Shown: positions 1 through 6,326 of the stretch, in pieces
Layout: each line of letters starts with the position of its first letter
Position numbering within the stretch: the stretch's first letter is position 1
Assembly: GCA_029974035.1 (NCBI GenBank)
Contig: JARKQG010000052.1
Location: 1 to 17,707 of the forward strand
Direction: 5' to 3'
From: Eubacteriales bacterium
GTDB taxonomy: Bacteria; Bacillota_A; Clostridia; Christensenellales; Aristaeellaceae
DNA: 17,707 bases
Notes under the pieces: model-generated
What the model was told of the DNA's origin: nothing
Database searches by the model: none
The model's input: only the letters and a program-made list of their open reading frames with translations
Position numbers and translations under genes: made by a program

Positions 1-88
1 AACAAACTGGCAAAGGGGCTGTGGTTGGAGCCTCCGTTAAACCATCCAGTGGTAGGAACGAATCACCGATCCACAGCATCCCAAGCAT
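1..88 (-). CDS. Possible 5' end of a divergent gene, cut by the window edge
   Basis: On the minus strand a GGAGGT ribosome binding site (about 97-102) lies eight bases before an ATG at 88. The frame then stays open for 29 codons to the edge of the window, beginning MLGMLWIGDSFLPL. The peptide matches no family I recognise, and its codon choice (CTT, TTA, TTG) is less GC-biased than that of the downstream genes. The good RBS is the only positive evidence. It could equally be chance in a short intergenic stretch, so it is a tentative partial gene of unknown function, divergent from the oxidoreductase at 148. Confidence 0.2.
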   Translation of the reverse strand, partial: MLGMLWIGDSFLPLDGLTEAPTTAPLPVC

Positions 89-147
89 TGTAGCACACCT
101 CCGGAGAGAGGCTAAACACTACTCTTATATAATACGAGGAAGTTACG

Positions 148-1110
148 ATGAATGCGGCCATACTGGGGTGCGGTGCCATGGGGTCCGCCCACGCGGGCGT
201 ATACGCCAGACTGGGCGTCCGCGTCGCGGGGGTTTGTGATCAGGACGGGGCCCGCGCCGAAAAGCTGGCGAAGACCGTGGGGGGCAACGCCTATTCGGAC
301 CTCGCGGAAATGCTGGACAGGGAACGTCCCGATGTGGTGAACGTCTGCACGCCCGCGTTTAACCATCTGGAGGCCATCCAGGTTCTCGCGTCGCGCCGCG
401 TGGCCACGCTGTGCGAAAAACCCTTTGCGGCGGATTTGGCGCAGGCGCGGGCGGCCTGTGCCGCGGTGGAGGACGCGGGCATTCCGTTCCGGCTGGGGTT
501 CAAAATGCGCTACGAGGGCGTTTACGCCGCCGCGCGGAAGATTGTGCAATCCGGGGAAATCGGCGCGCTGCGGTATGTGCTGATCAGCCATTTTCAGCCG
601 CTGTCCGAGCCGGCCTGGTACATGGATATCGGCGTGGCCACCGAGCTGCTCGTACACGCGATGGACATCAGCTGCTGGATGTTTGAGGAAACCCCGGTCG
701 AAGCGCTGATGCGCGGCGAGTACCGCCTCGGCAAGGCCGGCGAGGATCAGGCGCGGATCAAGCTGCGCTTCGGGGACGGCCGGCAGGCCCTCATCGCGGG
801 CGGATACATGCCCGAGTACCCGCCGGTTCGCGGAAAGCATGATTTTGTGTTCCAGTTCATCGGGGAAAAGGGGTATGTGTGCGGCAAGCGCAACAGCGCC
901 GTCGAGGTCTTTTCCCCGGACCGGGTGGAGCTTTTCCGGCCGGACGATGTCAACGCTTTTGAAGAAGAGATCCGGGATTTTCTGGCCGCCGCCAGGGGCG
1001 CGCCCTCCGGCGGCGCGACGCTCGGGGACGCGCTCCGCTCCCAGCGCGTGCTGGCGGCGGTCAAGGCATCGGAAAAGACGGGCGCGTTTGAGCGCGTGGA
1101 AGGGATGTAG
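148..1110 (+). CDS. Gfo/Idh/MocA family NAD(P)-dependent oxidoreductase
   Basis: A 320-residue protein with the family layout. An N-terminal Rossmann fold carries the dinucleotide motif GCGAMG (residues 7-12), and the family EKP signature (90-92, preceded by C) sits at the end of the nucleotide domain. A C-terminal alpha/beta substrate domain follows, with a probable catalytic H169 and D172 in the LLVHAMD stretch. Family members oxidise or reduce a ring or chain hydroxyl of sugars, inositols, sugar acids or amino-acid derivatives with NAD(P). The exact substrate cannot be read from sequence. The start at 148 has a GAGGA-type RBS (about 136-141). It opens a four-gene operon and ends four bases before the FAD oxidoreductase. 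It is presumably cytoplasmic, acting on an intermediate passed to the next enzymes. Confidence 0.9.
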   Translation: MNAAILGCGAMGSAHAGVYARLGVRVAGVCDQDGARAEKLAKTVGGNAYSDLAEMLDRERPDVVNVCTPAFNHLEAIQVLASRRVATLCEKPFAADLAQARAACAAVEDAGIPFRLGFKMRYEGVYAAARKIVQSGEIGALRYVLISHFQPLSEPAWYMDIGVATELLVHAMDISCWMFEETPVEALMRGEYRLGKAGEDQARIKLRFGDGRQALIAGGYMPEYPPVRGKHDFVFQFIGEKGYVCGKRNSAVEVFSPDRVELFRPDDVNAFEEEIRDFLAAARGAPSGGATLGDALRSQRVLAAVKASEKTGAFERVEGM

Positions 1111-1114
1111 GGCC

Positions 1115-2470
1115 ATGAAGGAACGCTATGATGTCATCGTCGCCGGCGGCGGCCCCGCCGGCATCGCCGCCGCGCTCTCCGCCGCGCGAAACGGCGCGAG
1201 TACGCTGCTGGTGGAGCGCTACGGCTTCCTCGGGGGTATGCTCACGGCCGGCCTCGTCGCGCATTATGACCCCATCCGGCAGATGGAGGCCACCGGAATT
1301 CCACTGGAACTGTACCTGGAGATGAAAAAGCGCGGCGGCGTCGTGGAATATGACATGACCGGCGTGGAAATGCCGTTTTGCTACTGGCAGGGCGGGTGCG
1401 GCCTGGATGCGGAAATCTACAAGCAAATGGCGCCTGAGCTTTTGAAAAGCGCCGGCGCGGACATCCTGCTGCACGCCTTTGCCGCCGGCGCGTCCGTCCG
1501 GGACGGAACGCTCGAGTCCGTTGAAATCGCGGGAAAGGGCGGGCGCATGCGCCTCCGGGCGGATGTGTTCGTGGACGCCACCGGCGACGGAGACCTGTGC
1601 GCGGTGGCGGGCGTGCCCTTTGAACTGGGCGACGGTCAGGGAAACTGCATGGGGTCCACGCTGTGTTTCAACCTGGGCGGGGTGGACACCGAAAAGCTGT
1701 TCAGATACCTGGAGGAAAACCCGGACGAACTGGGCAACCATCCCCGCCTCGGCAAGTACATTCGGGACCCGCGGGCGACGGCCATTGTCCAGGGCTTTTA
1801 CGCGCTGATTGCCGAGGCGCGCGCACGGGGCGACCTGGCCTTCGAGCTTCCGGAATCCGGCCTTGGCATGTGCCCGCTGCCCACCAAAGGCGCGTTCCAC
1901 GTAAACGCCATCCGCCTGCCGGGCAAGAACCCGGTGGATCCGGCGGACCTTACGGAATTGGAGATCGTGGAGCGCGGCTACCTGATGAACCTGTTCGCGT
2001 TCATCAAAAAGTACGTTCCCGGCTGCGCGGAGGCCTTCATCATGTCCAGCGGCGCGCAGGTGGGCGTGCGGGAATCCCGGCACATCCACGGCGAATACCG
2101 GATGGTGCTGGAGGACATTCAGTCGGGCACGCGCTTTGACGACACGGTGGTGCGCGCCAAATGGGGCCACACGGACGTCCATTCCGGCAGCGGCATGCGG
2201 TGGTCGTTCAGCTTCATCGAAGGCCCGTATTATATTCCCTACCGCGCGCTGGTGCCCAAAGGGGTGGACGGCCTTCTGGCGGCGGGGCGAATGATCTCCG
2301 CGGAGCAGGCCGCGATGGCTTCGTTCAGGATTATGCCCGTGTGCTCGGCCATCGGCGAGGCGGCCGGCGCCGCCGCCGCGCTTTGCGCCAAGAGCAGGAC
2401 GGCGCCCAGGCGGCTGAGCGCCGCCCGTCTTCAGGATGCGCTTGTTCGGGCGGGCGTCAGGCTGGACTGA
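1115..2470 (+). CDS. FAD-dependent oxidoreductase (FAD_oxidored / PF12831-like)
   Basis: A 451-residue flavoprotein. The N-terminus has the classical FAD-binding Rossmann motif GGGPAG (residues 11-16), followed by a conserved acidic end of the second strand (LLVER). The mid region contains DATGDGD, the second FAD contact typical of this class, and the motif VGVRESRHIHGEY is characteristic of the FAD_oxidored family. The C-terminal GLLAAGRMISAEQAA stretch is the final FAD-binding segment. I chose the ATG at 1115, because the frame extends upstream through the preceding gene but FAD-binding homology starts here. It is four bases downstream of the Gfo/Idh gene, so they are translationally close. 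The role is probably hydroxyl or C-H oxidation of a carboxylated substrate. The electron acceptor is unknown and no signal peptide is seen. Confidence 0.88.
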   Translation: MKERYDVIVAGGGPAGIAAALSAARNGASTLLVERYGFLGGMLTAGLVAHYDPIRQMEATGIPLELYLEMKKRGGVVEYDMTGVEMPFCYWQGGCGLDAEIYKQMAPELLKSAGADILLHAFAAGASVRDGTLESVEIAGKGGRMRLRADVFVDATGDGDLCAVAGVPFELGDGQGNCMGSTLCFNLGGVDTEKLFRYLEENPDELGNHPRLGKYIRDPRATAIVQGFYALIAEARARGDLAFELPESGLGMCPLPTKGAFHVNAIRLPGKNPVDPADLTELEIVERGYLMNLFAFIKKYVPGCAEAFIMSSGAQVGVRESRHIHGEYRMVLEDIQSGTRFDDTVVRAKWGHTDVHSGSGMRWSFSFIEGPYYIPYRALVPKGVDGLLAAGRMISAEQAAMASFRIMPVCSAIGEAAGAAAALCAKSRTAPRRLSAARLQDALVRAGVRLD

Positions 2471-2506
2471 CGCCGGTATGTAAATCATGGAAGAGGATGA
2501 ATACAC

Positions 2507-3418
2507 ATGGCCAAAAGTGCAAAAGGATCGGAAAAGCTGTTTTCGGGGGTCATACCGCCCATCATTACGCCGCTGACCGCAAAGCGGGCGCTGGACGTGG
2601 AAGCGCTGGACAGGTTGATTGATTTTCTCATTGAACAGGGCGTAACGGGGATTTTTGTGGGCGGGACCTCCGGCGAAGCCTGCTATCTCGCGGCTCCGGA
2701 CCAGAAAAGGCTGTACGAGCGGTGCGCCGAGCGGGCGTCCGGACGCGTCCCGGTGCTCTGCGGCGTCATTGAGGCCAGCACGGTGCGCGTGGTGGAGCGG
2801 ATCAAGGAGCTGGAACAGCTGGGCGCGAAAATCTTTGTCGCCACCCCCGCGTTCTATCTGCAAAATTCCTGTCAGGACGAGATACTGCGGCATTACGAGG
2901 CCGTATCCCGCGCGACAGAGCATTGGATCGCCGCGTACAATATTCCCGTGACGACCCACGTCAACATCCTGCCCGAAACGGCGGCCAGGCTGAACCTGTT
3001 TGACAACCTCGTGCTCTACAAGGACAGCTGCGCGGACTTTGCACAGATTCAGCGCAACATCTATCTTTTGCGCGATACCCACATCAGCTTTTTCAATGGC
3101 GCGGAAGAGATCTGCGCCGTCAGCATGGCCTTCGGGGCCCAGGGCTGCGTGCCGGGGCTCGCGAATTATTTCCCGAAGCTGTTCATCGACTGCTGCGAGA
3201 GCGCCCGGCTCGGAAAGCTGGCGGAGGCGGCCGCGCTTCAGGAGAGGATTTGCAGGATTCGCAATAGCCTCAGCGTCGGCGGGCACTGGATGGCCTCCAT
3301 GAAATACCTGGCGCGCAGGTACGGCTTTGGAGAGGGTGGGCTGTCGCTCCCGCTGGCGCCGCTGACCCCGGCCCAGGAGAGGGAGATTGACAGAATTCTG
3401 GAAGCAGAACAGGCGTAA
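2507..3418 (+). CDS. Dihydrodipicolinate synthase / N-acetylneuraminate lyase family protein
   Basis: A 303-residue class I aldolase-type TIM barrel. The family's GGTSGE motif (residues 52-57) binds the keto-acid carboxylate. Y144 in AAYNIP is the proton-relay tyrosine and K172 in LYKDS is the Schiff-base lysine. Family members condense or cleave pyruvate with an aldehyde, or dehydrate sugar acids (DapA, NanA, KDG aldolase, 5-keto-4-deoxyglucarate dehydratase). The K172 context (YKDS instead of the GIKEAS-like context of true DapA), together with the redox enzymes on both sides, argues for catabolic aldol cleavage or dehydration and against lysine synthesis. The RBS is AAGAGGA ahead of the ATG. 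It starts 36 bases after the FAD enzyme, in the same operon. Confidence 0.88.
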   Translation: MAKSAKGSEKLFSGVIPPIITPLTAKRALDVEALDRLIDFLIEQGVTGIFVGGTSGEACYLAAPDQKRLYERCAERASGRVPVLCGVIEASTVRVVERIKELEQLGAKIFVATPAFYLQNSCQDEILRHYEAVSRATEHWIAAYNIPVTTHVNILPETAARLNLFDNLVLYKDSCADFAQIQRNIYLLRDTHISFFNGAEEICAVSMAFGAQGCVPGLANYFPKLFIDCCESARLGKLAEAAALQERICRIRNSLSVGGHWMASMKYLARRYGFGEGGLSLPLAPLTPAQEREIDRILEAEQA

Positions 3419-3438
3419 GGGCGGAAAAGAGGGAGAAA

Positions 3439-4440
3439 ATGGCGCCGAACGTATTGTTTGCCATACCGGACGGCCCGCTGAAGCGCCACATGTTTTCGGC
3501 ACAGTGGCAGACGCGGCTGGAGAGGATTGCCCGGGTGGAGTGGAACGACACAGGCCGTGAGTTTGCCGGCGGCGAATTGGCGGAGCGGATGGCCGACAAG
3601 GACATTCTGATTACGGGATGGGGCACGCCCAAGGTGACCGGGGCGGTGCTGGACGCCGCGCCGCGCCTCCGGATGATTGCCCACTGCGCCGGGACGGTTC
3701 GTTGGCTGGTGGAGGAATCCTTTTTCGATCGGGGAATCACGCTGACCAACGCCAACCTCGCGCTCGCGCCCTCCGTGGCGGAGTACTGCCTGATGACCAT
3801 TCTCATGGCGCGCTGGCGGATTCTGGATTCGATCAGGCGCGTGCGGGACGGCCTCTGGCAGTCCAACAACGACGTGGTGCCCGGGCTCAACGGTGCGACG
3901 ATCGGCCTGATCGGGTACGGCGCCATCGCGGAGGCGCTGATCCCGCTTTTGCGCCGGTTTGACGTGACAATCAGGGTCAGTTCCGGACACCTGTCCGAGG
4001 CGCAGGCGCGGCGGATGGGCGTTTCGCGCTGTTCGATGGAGGAGGCGCTGCGTTCGGACGTGGTTTCCCTGCACAAGACGCTGACGGACGGGACGCGCCA
4101 TATGCTGGGCGAGCGGGAGCTCGGCATGATCCCGGACGGCGGCCTGCTCGTCAACACGTCGCGGGGGGCGCTCATTGACGAGGCGGCGCTCATTCGCCGG
4201 CTGGAGCGGGGCGGGCTGTACGCGGTGCTGGACGTCTTTGAGGAGGAGCCGCTGCCGGAGAATCATCCGCTGAGGAACATGCCGGGCGCGATCGTCACGC
4301 CCCACAGCGCCGGCACATCCGTCTACTATCGGCGGGCGATGGCCGATCTGGTGCTGGAGGACATTGGGCGCGTGCTGGATGGGGTGCCGCCCCGCGGCGC
4401 GATCTCCAAAGAGAAGTATCTGAGCATGACGCCCGCGTGA
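3439..4440 (+). CDS. D-isomer-specific 2-hydroxyacid dehydrogenase
   Basis: A 333-residue NAD-dependent dehydrogenase of the 2-hydroxyacid family. The nucleotide motif reads GLIGYGAIA (about 156-164), a GxGxxA variant of the usual GxGxxG. The catalytic triad is visible: R242 in NTSRGALID, E270 in VFEEEPL and H289 in TPHSAG. Spacing agrees with E. coli SerA (R240, E269, H292). It would interconvert a D-2-hydroxyacid and a 2-keto acid, which suits reduction or oxidation of the keto-acid product or substrate of the neighbouring aldolase-like enzyme. It starts 20 bases after that gene with a GAGGGAG RBS and is the last gene before the terminator at 4485. The substrate is undefined; glyoxylate, hydroxypyruvate or a longer sugar-derived acid are all possible. 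Confidence 0.9.
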   Translation: MAPNVLFAIPDGPLKRHMFSAQWQTRLERIARVEWNDTGREFAGGELAERMADKDILITGWGTPKVTGAVLDAAPRLRMIAHCAGTVRWLVEESFFDRGITLTNANLALAPSVAEYCLMTILMARWRILDSIRRVRDGLWQSNNDVVPGLNGATIGLIGYGAIAEALIPLLRRFDVTIRVSSGHLSEAQARRMGVSRCSMEEALRSDVVSLHKTLTDGTRHMLGERELGMIPDGGLLVNTSRGALIDEAALIRRLERGGLYAVLDVFEEEPLPENHPLRNMPGAIVTPHSAGTSVYYRRAMADLVLEDIGRVLDGVPPRGAISKEKYLSMTPA

Positions 4441-4484
4441 GCTTCGGGCCGCCGCCCGCCGGACGGCGCGGACGCAGGGGGTGG

Positions 4485-4521
4485 ATATCGCCGCCAGGCT
4501 AAGAACTGGCGGCGGTATTTT
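4485..4521 (+). terminator. Intrinsic terminator of the four-gene operon
   Basis: The stem ATATCGCCGCCAG / CTGGCGGCGGTAT (4485-4497 with 4506-4518, one G-T wobble) encloses an eight-base loop, and the 3' arm runs into TTTT at 4518-4521. It lies 45 bases after the stop of the 2-hydroxyacid dehydrogenase, where the operon would end, and before the next promoter. Confidence 0.75.
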
Positions 4522-4563
4522 GTGCCCGGCGCGCCCGGCCACCGCAAAAAATGCGTTAAATAC

Positions 4564-4591
4564 TTGACATATGTCCAATTCAGGCTATAAT
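4564..4591 (+). promoter_or_regulatory. Sigma-70-type promoter for the DUF134-Mrp-NifX cluster
   Basis: A perfect TTGACA (4564-4569) and a perfect TATAAT (4586-4591) are separated by 16 bases. Transcription would start near 4598, about 38 bases before the DUF134 start codon. This is the only sequence in the window matching both consensus hexamers exactly. The -35 box is embedded in a palindrome, so it is very likely regulated. Confidence 0.8.
4566..4575. promoter_or_regulatory. Palindromic candidate operator 1 (GACATATGTC)
   Basis: A perfect 10-base palindrome overlaps the -35 box of the promoter. It shares the core GRCATATGYC with a second palindrome at 4604-4615, with centres 39 bases apart. 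A repressor bound here would occlude RNA polymerase. The candidate ligand is the DUF134 protein encoded just downstream (autoregulation), which is an inference. Confidence 0.5.
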
Positions 4592-4603
4592 GAAAACCGA
4601 ATA

Positions 4604-4615
4604 GGGCATATGCCC
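4604..4615. promoter_or_regulatory. Palindromic candidate operator 2 (GGGCATATGCCC)
   Basis: A perfect 12-base palindrome sits at about +6 to +17 of the predicted transcript, between the promoter and the RBS of the DUF134 gene. It shares the CATATG core with the palindrome in the -35 region. Paired operators flanking the transcription start are a common repression layout. Confidence 0.55.
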
Positions 4616-4635
4616 GAAAAGGGGAGGCGATCGGC

Positions 4636-5019
4636 ATGCCCAGGCCCAGGAAGTGGCGCAGGGTCTGCTGTCTGCCGGAGCTGAGCCTGTACGGGCCGCT
4701 GAACGCGCCGCCGGGGCGCGACGTGGTGGTGCTGAGCGTGGACGAGTACGAGGCGATCCGGCTGATTGACCTGGAGGGCTTTACCCAGGAGGAGTGCGCC
4801 GACCAGATGGACATCGCCCGCACCACGGTGCAGCGCATCTACAGCGATGCCCGGCACAAGCTGGCCCAGTCGCTGGTTCGGGGCAACGTGCTGCGCATCG
4901 AGGGCGGCGAGTACCGGCTTTGCGACGGACTGGAGGAAACCTGCCGCTGCGGCGGCTGTCAGCGGCACCGCTGCGGCCTGCGGCGCGGAAATCTGGAGGA
5001 CGGAGAGGGAACGAAATGA
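4636..5019 (+). CDS. DUF134 (UPF0251) family DNA-binding protein
   Basis: A 127-residue protein. The N-terminus MPRPRKWRRVCCLPE is the hallmark of the DUF134/UPF0251 family. A sigma-region-4-like helix-turn-helix covers about residues 36-72 (LSVDEYEAIRLIDLEG, then TQEECADQM and ARTTVQRI). The C-terminal tail is cysteine-rich (C96, C103, C105, C108, C113), and C11 and C12 sit near the N-terminus, suggesting metal or Fe-S binding. The family is poorly characterised and often sits beside NifX/NifB-like and Mrp-like genes, as here. The likely role is a metal- or Fe-S-responsive regulator of this cluster, acting on the CATATG palindromes. Its stop overlaps the next start (ATGA), indicating translational coupling. 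Confidence 0.9.
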   Translation: MPRPRKWRRVCCLPELSLYGPLNAPPGRDVVVLSVDEYEAIRLIDLEGFTQEECADQMDIARTTVQRIYSDARHKLAQSLVRGNVLRIEGGEYRLCDGLEETCRCGGCQRHRCGLRRGNLEDGEGTK

Positions 5020-5852
5020 GCGAGTGTACCCATGACTGCGCCGCCTGCGGCGAGAGCTGCCAGGAACGCACGGAGGAATTTGACTTTCGGGAAAAGGCCA
5101 ACGAATATTCCCATGTGAAGCGGGTCATCGCCGTGGTCAGCGGCAAGGGCGGCGTGGGTAAGAGCCTGGTGGCGCAGCTTCTGGCGGTGCTCGCGCGTCG
5201 GGCGGGATACAAAACCGCGATTCTGGACGCGGACATCACCGGCCCTTCCATTCCCCGGGCCTTCGGGCTGACGGAGAAGGCCGTCGGCAACGAGATGGGC
5301 ATCCTGCCCGCCCGCACCCGGACGGGCATCTCGGTGATGTCGCTGAACCTTCTGCTGGAGAACGACGCCGACCCGGTGGTGTGGCGGGGGCCGATCATCG
5401 CGGGCACGGTGAAGCAGTTCTGGACGGAGGTCGCCTGGGGCGAGGTGGATTACATGTTTGTGGACATGCCGCCGGGCACCGGCGACGTGCCGCTGACGGT
5501 GTTCCAGTCGCTGCCGGTGGACGGGGTGGTGGTGGTGGCCACGCCCCAGGAGCTGGTGGGCATGATCGTCGAAAAGGCGGTCCGGATGGCGGACATGATG
5601 AAGATCCCGGTGCTGGCGCTGGTGGAGAACATGAGCTACATGGTCTGCCCGGACTGCGGAAAGAAGATGACGCCCTTTGGCGAGAGCCGGGCGGACGCCA
5701 TCGCGGCGGAGCACGGCATCGGCTGTGTCGCGCGCCTGCCCATCGATCCGAAGCTGGCCGCCGCCTGCGACGCGGGCGCCATCGAGCTGTTCGACGGGGC
5801 GTGGCTGGACGGCGTCATGAAGCATCTGGAGGAAGCGCTGCCCGCATCCTGA
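5016..5852 (+). CDS. Mrp/NBP35-type P-loop ATPase, putative Fe-S carrier
   Basis: A 278-residue SIMIBI-class ATPase. A short N-terminal extension carries a four-cysteine cluster (C4, C8, C11, C15), as in NBP35-like proteins. The deviant Walker A is GKGGVGKS (43-50), Walker B lies in YMFVDMPPGTGD (about 146-157), and the conserved CxxC (C211, C214) in MVCPDCGKK bridges an Fe-S cluster in the dimer. Family members bind and transfer [4Fe-4S] clusters. I chose the ATG at 5016, which overlaps the DUF134 stop; the longer frame from 4794 lies inside that gene. The partners are probably the DUF134 protein and the NifX-like protein downstream, an arrangement similar in parts to the orange-protein (orp) clusters of Desulfovibrio. 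Confidence 0.92.
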   Translation: MSECTHDCAACGESCQERTEEFDFREKANEYSHVKRVIAVVSGKGGVGKSLVAQLLAVLARRAGYKTAILDADITGPSIPRAFGLTEKAVGNEMGILPARTRTGISVMSLNLLLENDADPVVWRGPIIAGTVKQFWTEVAWGEVDYMFVDMPPGTGDVPLTVFQSLPVDGVVVVATPQELVGMIVEKAVRMADMMKIPVLALVENMSYMVCPDCGKKMTPFGESRADAIAAEHGIGCVARLPIDPKLAAACDAGAIELFDGAWLDGVMKHLEEALPAS

Positions 5853-5901
5853 GCGGGGACCCCGCGGGCGGCGGGACATGGTGAGATGAGGAGGAGAGCG
5901 T

Positions 5902-6264
5902 ATGATGATCGCGGTTCCCAGCAGCGGAAGGGCCGTCTGCGAACACTTCGGACACTGTGAGAACTTCAATCTCTACGAGGCGCGGGACGGCGCCATCGTT
6001 TCGGAAAAGAGCGTGCCCAATCCGGGCCACAAGCCGGGCTTTCTGCCCAACTTTCTGGCGGACATGGGCGTGACGGTGGTGGTGGCCGGCGGCATGGGCG
6101 GCGGCGCGGTCACGATCTTTCAGGAGCGGGGCGTCGAGGTGGTGTCGGGGGCCTCGGGCGACGCGCGCCAGTCGGTGGAAAAGTACCTGAAGGGCGAGCT
6201 CAAGTCCACCGGCGCGGTCTGCCATGAGCACAAGATGGAACACGAGGGGCATTGCGGGCAGTAG
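5902..6264 (+). CDS. NifX/NifB-like dinitrogenase iron-molybdenum cofactor family protein
   Basis: A 120-residue small domain of the NifB/NifX/NafY cofactor-binding family. It begins MMIAVPSS, has the typical HFGHC metal or cofactor-binding loop (H15 to C19), and contains the glycine-rich VVAGGMGGGA loop (about 60-69). The C-terminal tail is rich in Cys and His (CHEHKMEHEGHC), probably an extra metal site. There is no nitrogenase gene nearby, so a role in metal or Fe-S cluster binding or storage is more likely than FeMo-cofactor synthesis. It lies 49 bases after the Mrp gene with RBS GAGGAGAG, in the same operon, and is followed by a terminator. Confidence 0.9.
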   Translation: MMIAVPSSGRAVCEHFGHCENFNLYEARDGAIVSEKSVPNPGHKPGFLPNFLADMGVTVVVAGGMGGGAVTIFQERGVEVVSGASGDARQSVEKYLKGELKSTGAVCHEHKMEHEGHCGQ

Positions 6265-6268
6265 CGCC

Positions 6269-6312
6269 AAAACCCGCCGCGCGCCCGTCCGCATGCGGCC
6301 GGGCGCGCTTTT
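6269..6312. terminator. Terminator between convergent operons, probably bidirectional
   Basis: The stem GCGCGCCCG / CGGGCGCGC (6279-6287 with 6300-6308) contains an inner self-complementary CCGCATGCGG. TTTT follows on the plus strand (6309-6312) and AAAA precedes it (6269-6272), which gives a T-run for minus-strand transcripts. It sits between the stop of the NifX-like gene and the stop of the convergent peptidase gene, so it could serve both. Confidence 0.7.
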
Positions 6313-6326
6313 GCACCCCGGGCGCG

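Noticed and set aside
128..133. TATAAT upstream of the Gfo/Idh gene as a promoter
   Set aside because: There is no -35 match at a workable distance, and the predicted start would fall at or inside the RBS.
839..1114. Upstream extension of the FAD oxidoreductase frame
   Set aside because: It overlaps the Gfo/Idh gene and encodes Arg/Ser-rich sequence; FAD-binding homology begins at the ATG at 1115.
1061..3502. 813-codon open frame on the minus strand
   Set aside because: It lies antisense to three well-supported genes, shows no recognisable domain, and is rich in Arg, Gly, Ala and His as expected from the reverse of GC-biased coding DNA.
3238..4578. 446-codon minus-strand open frame
   Set aside because: It is antisense to the 2-hydroxyacid dehydrogenase and runs through its terminator and the following promoter.
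4794..5015. Upstream extension of the Mrp frame
   Set aside because: It lies wholly within the DUF134 gene in another frame; the ATG at 5016 overlapping the DUF134 stop is the natural start.
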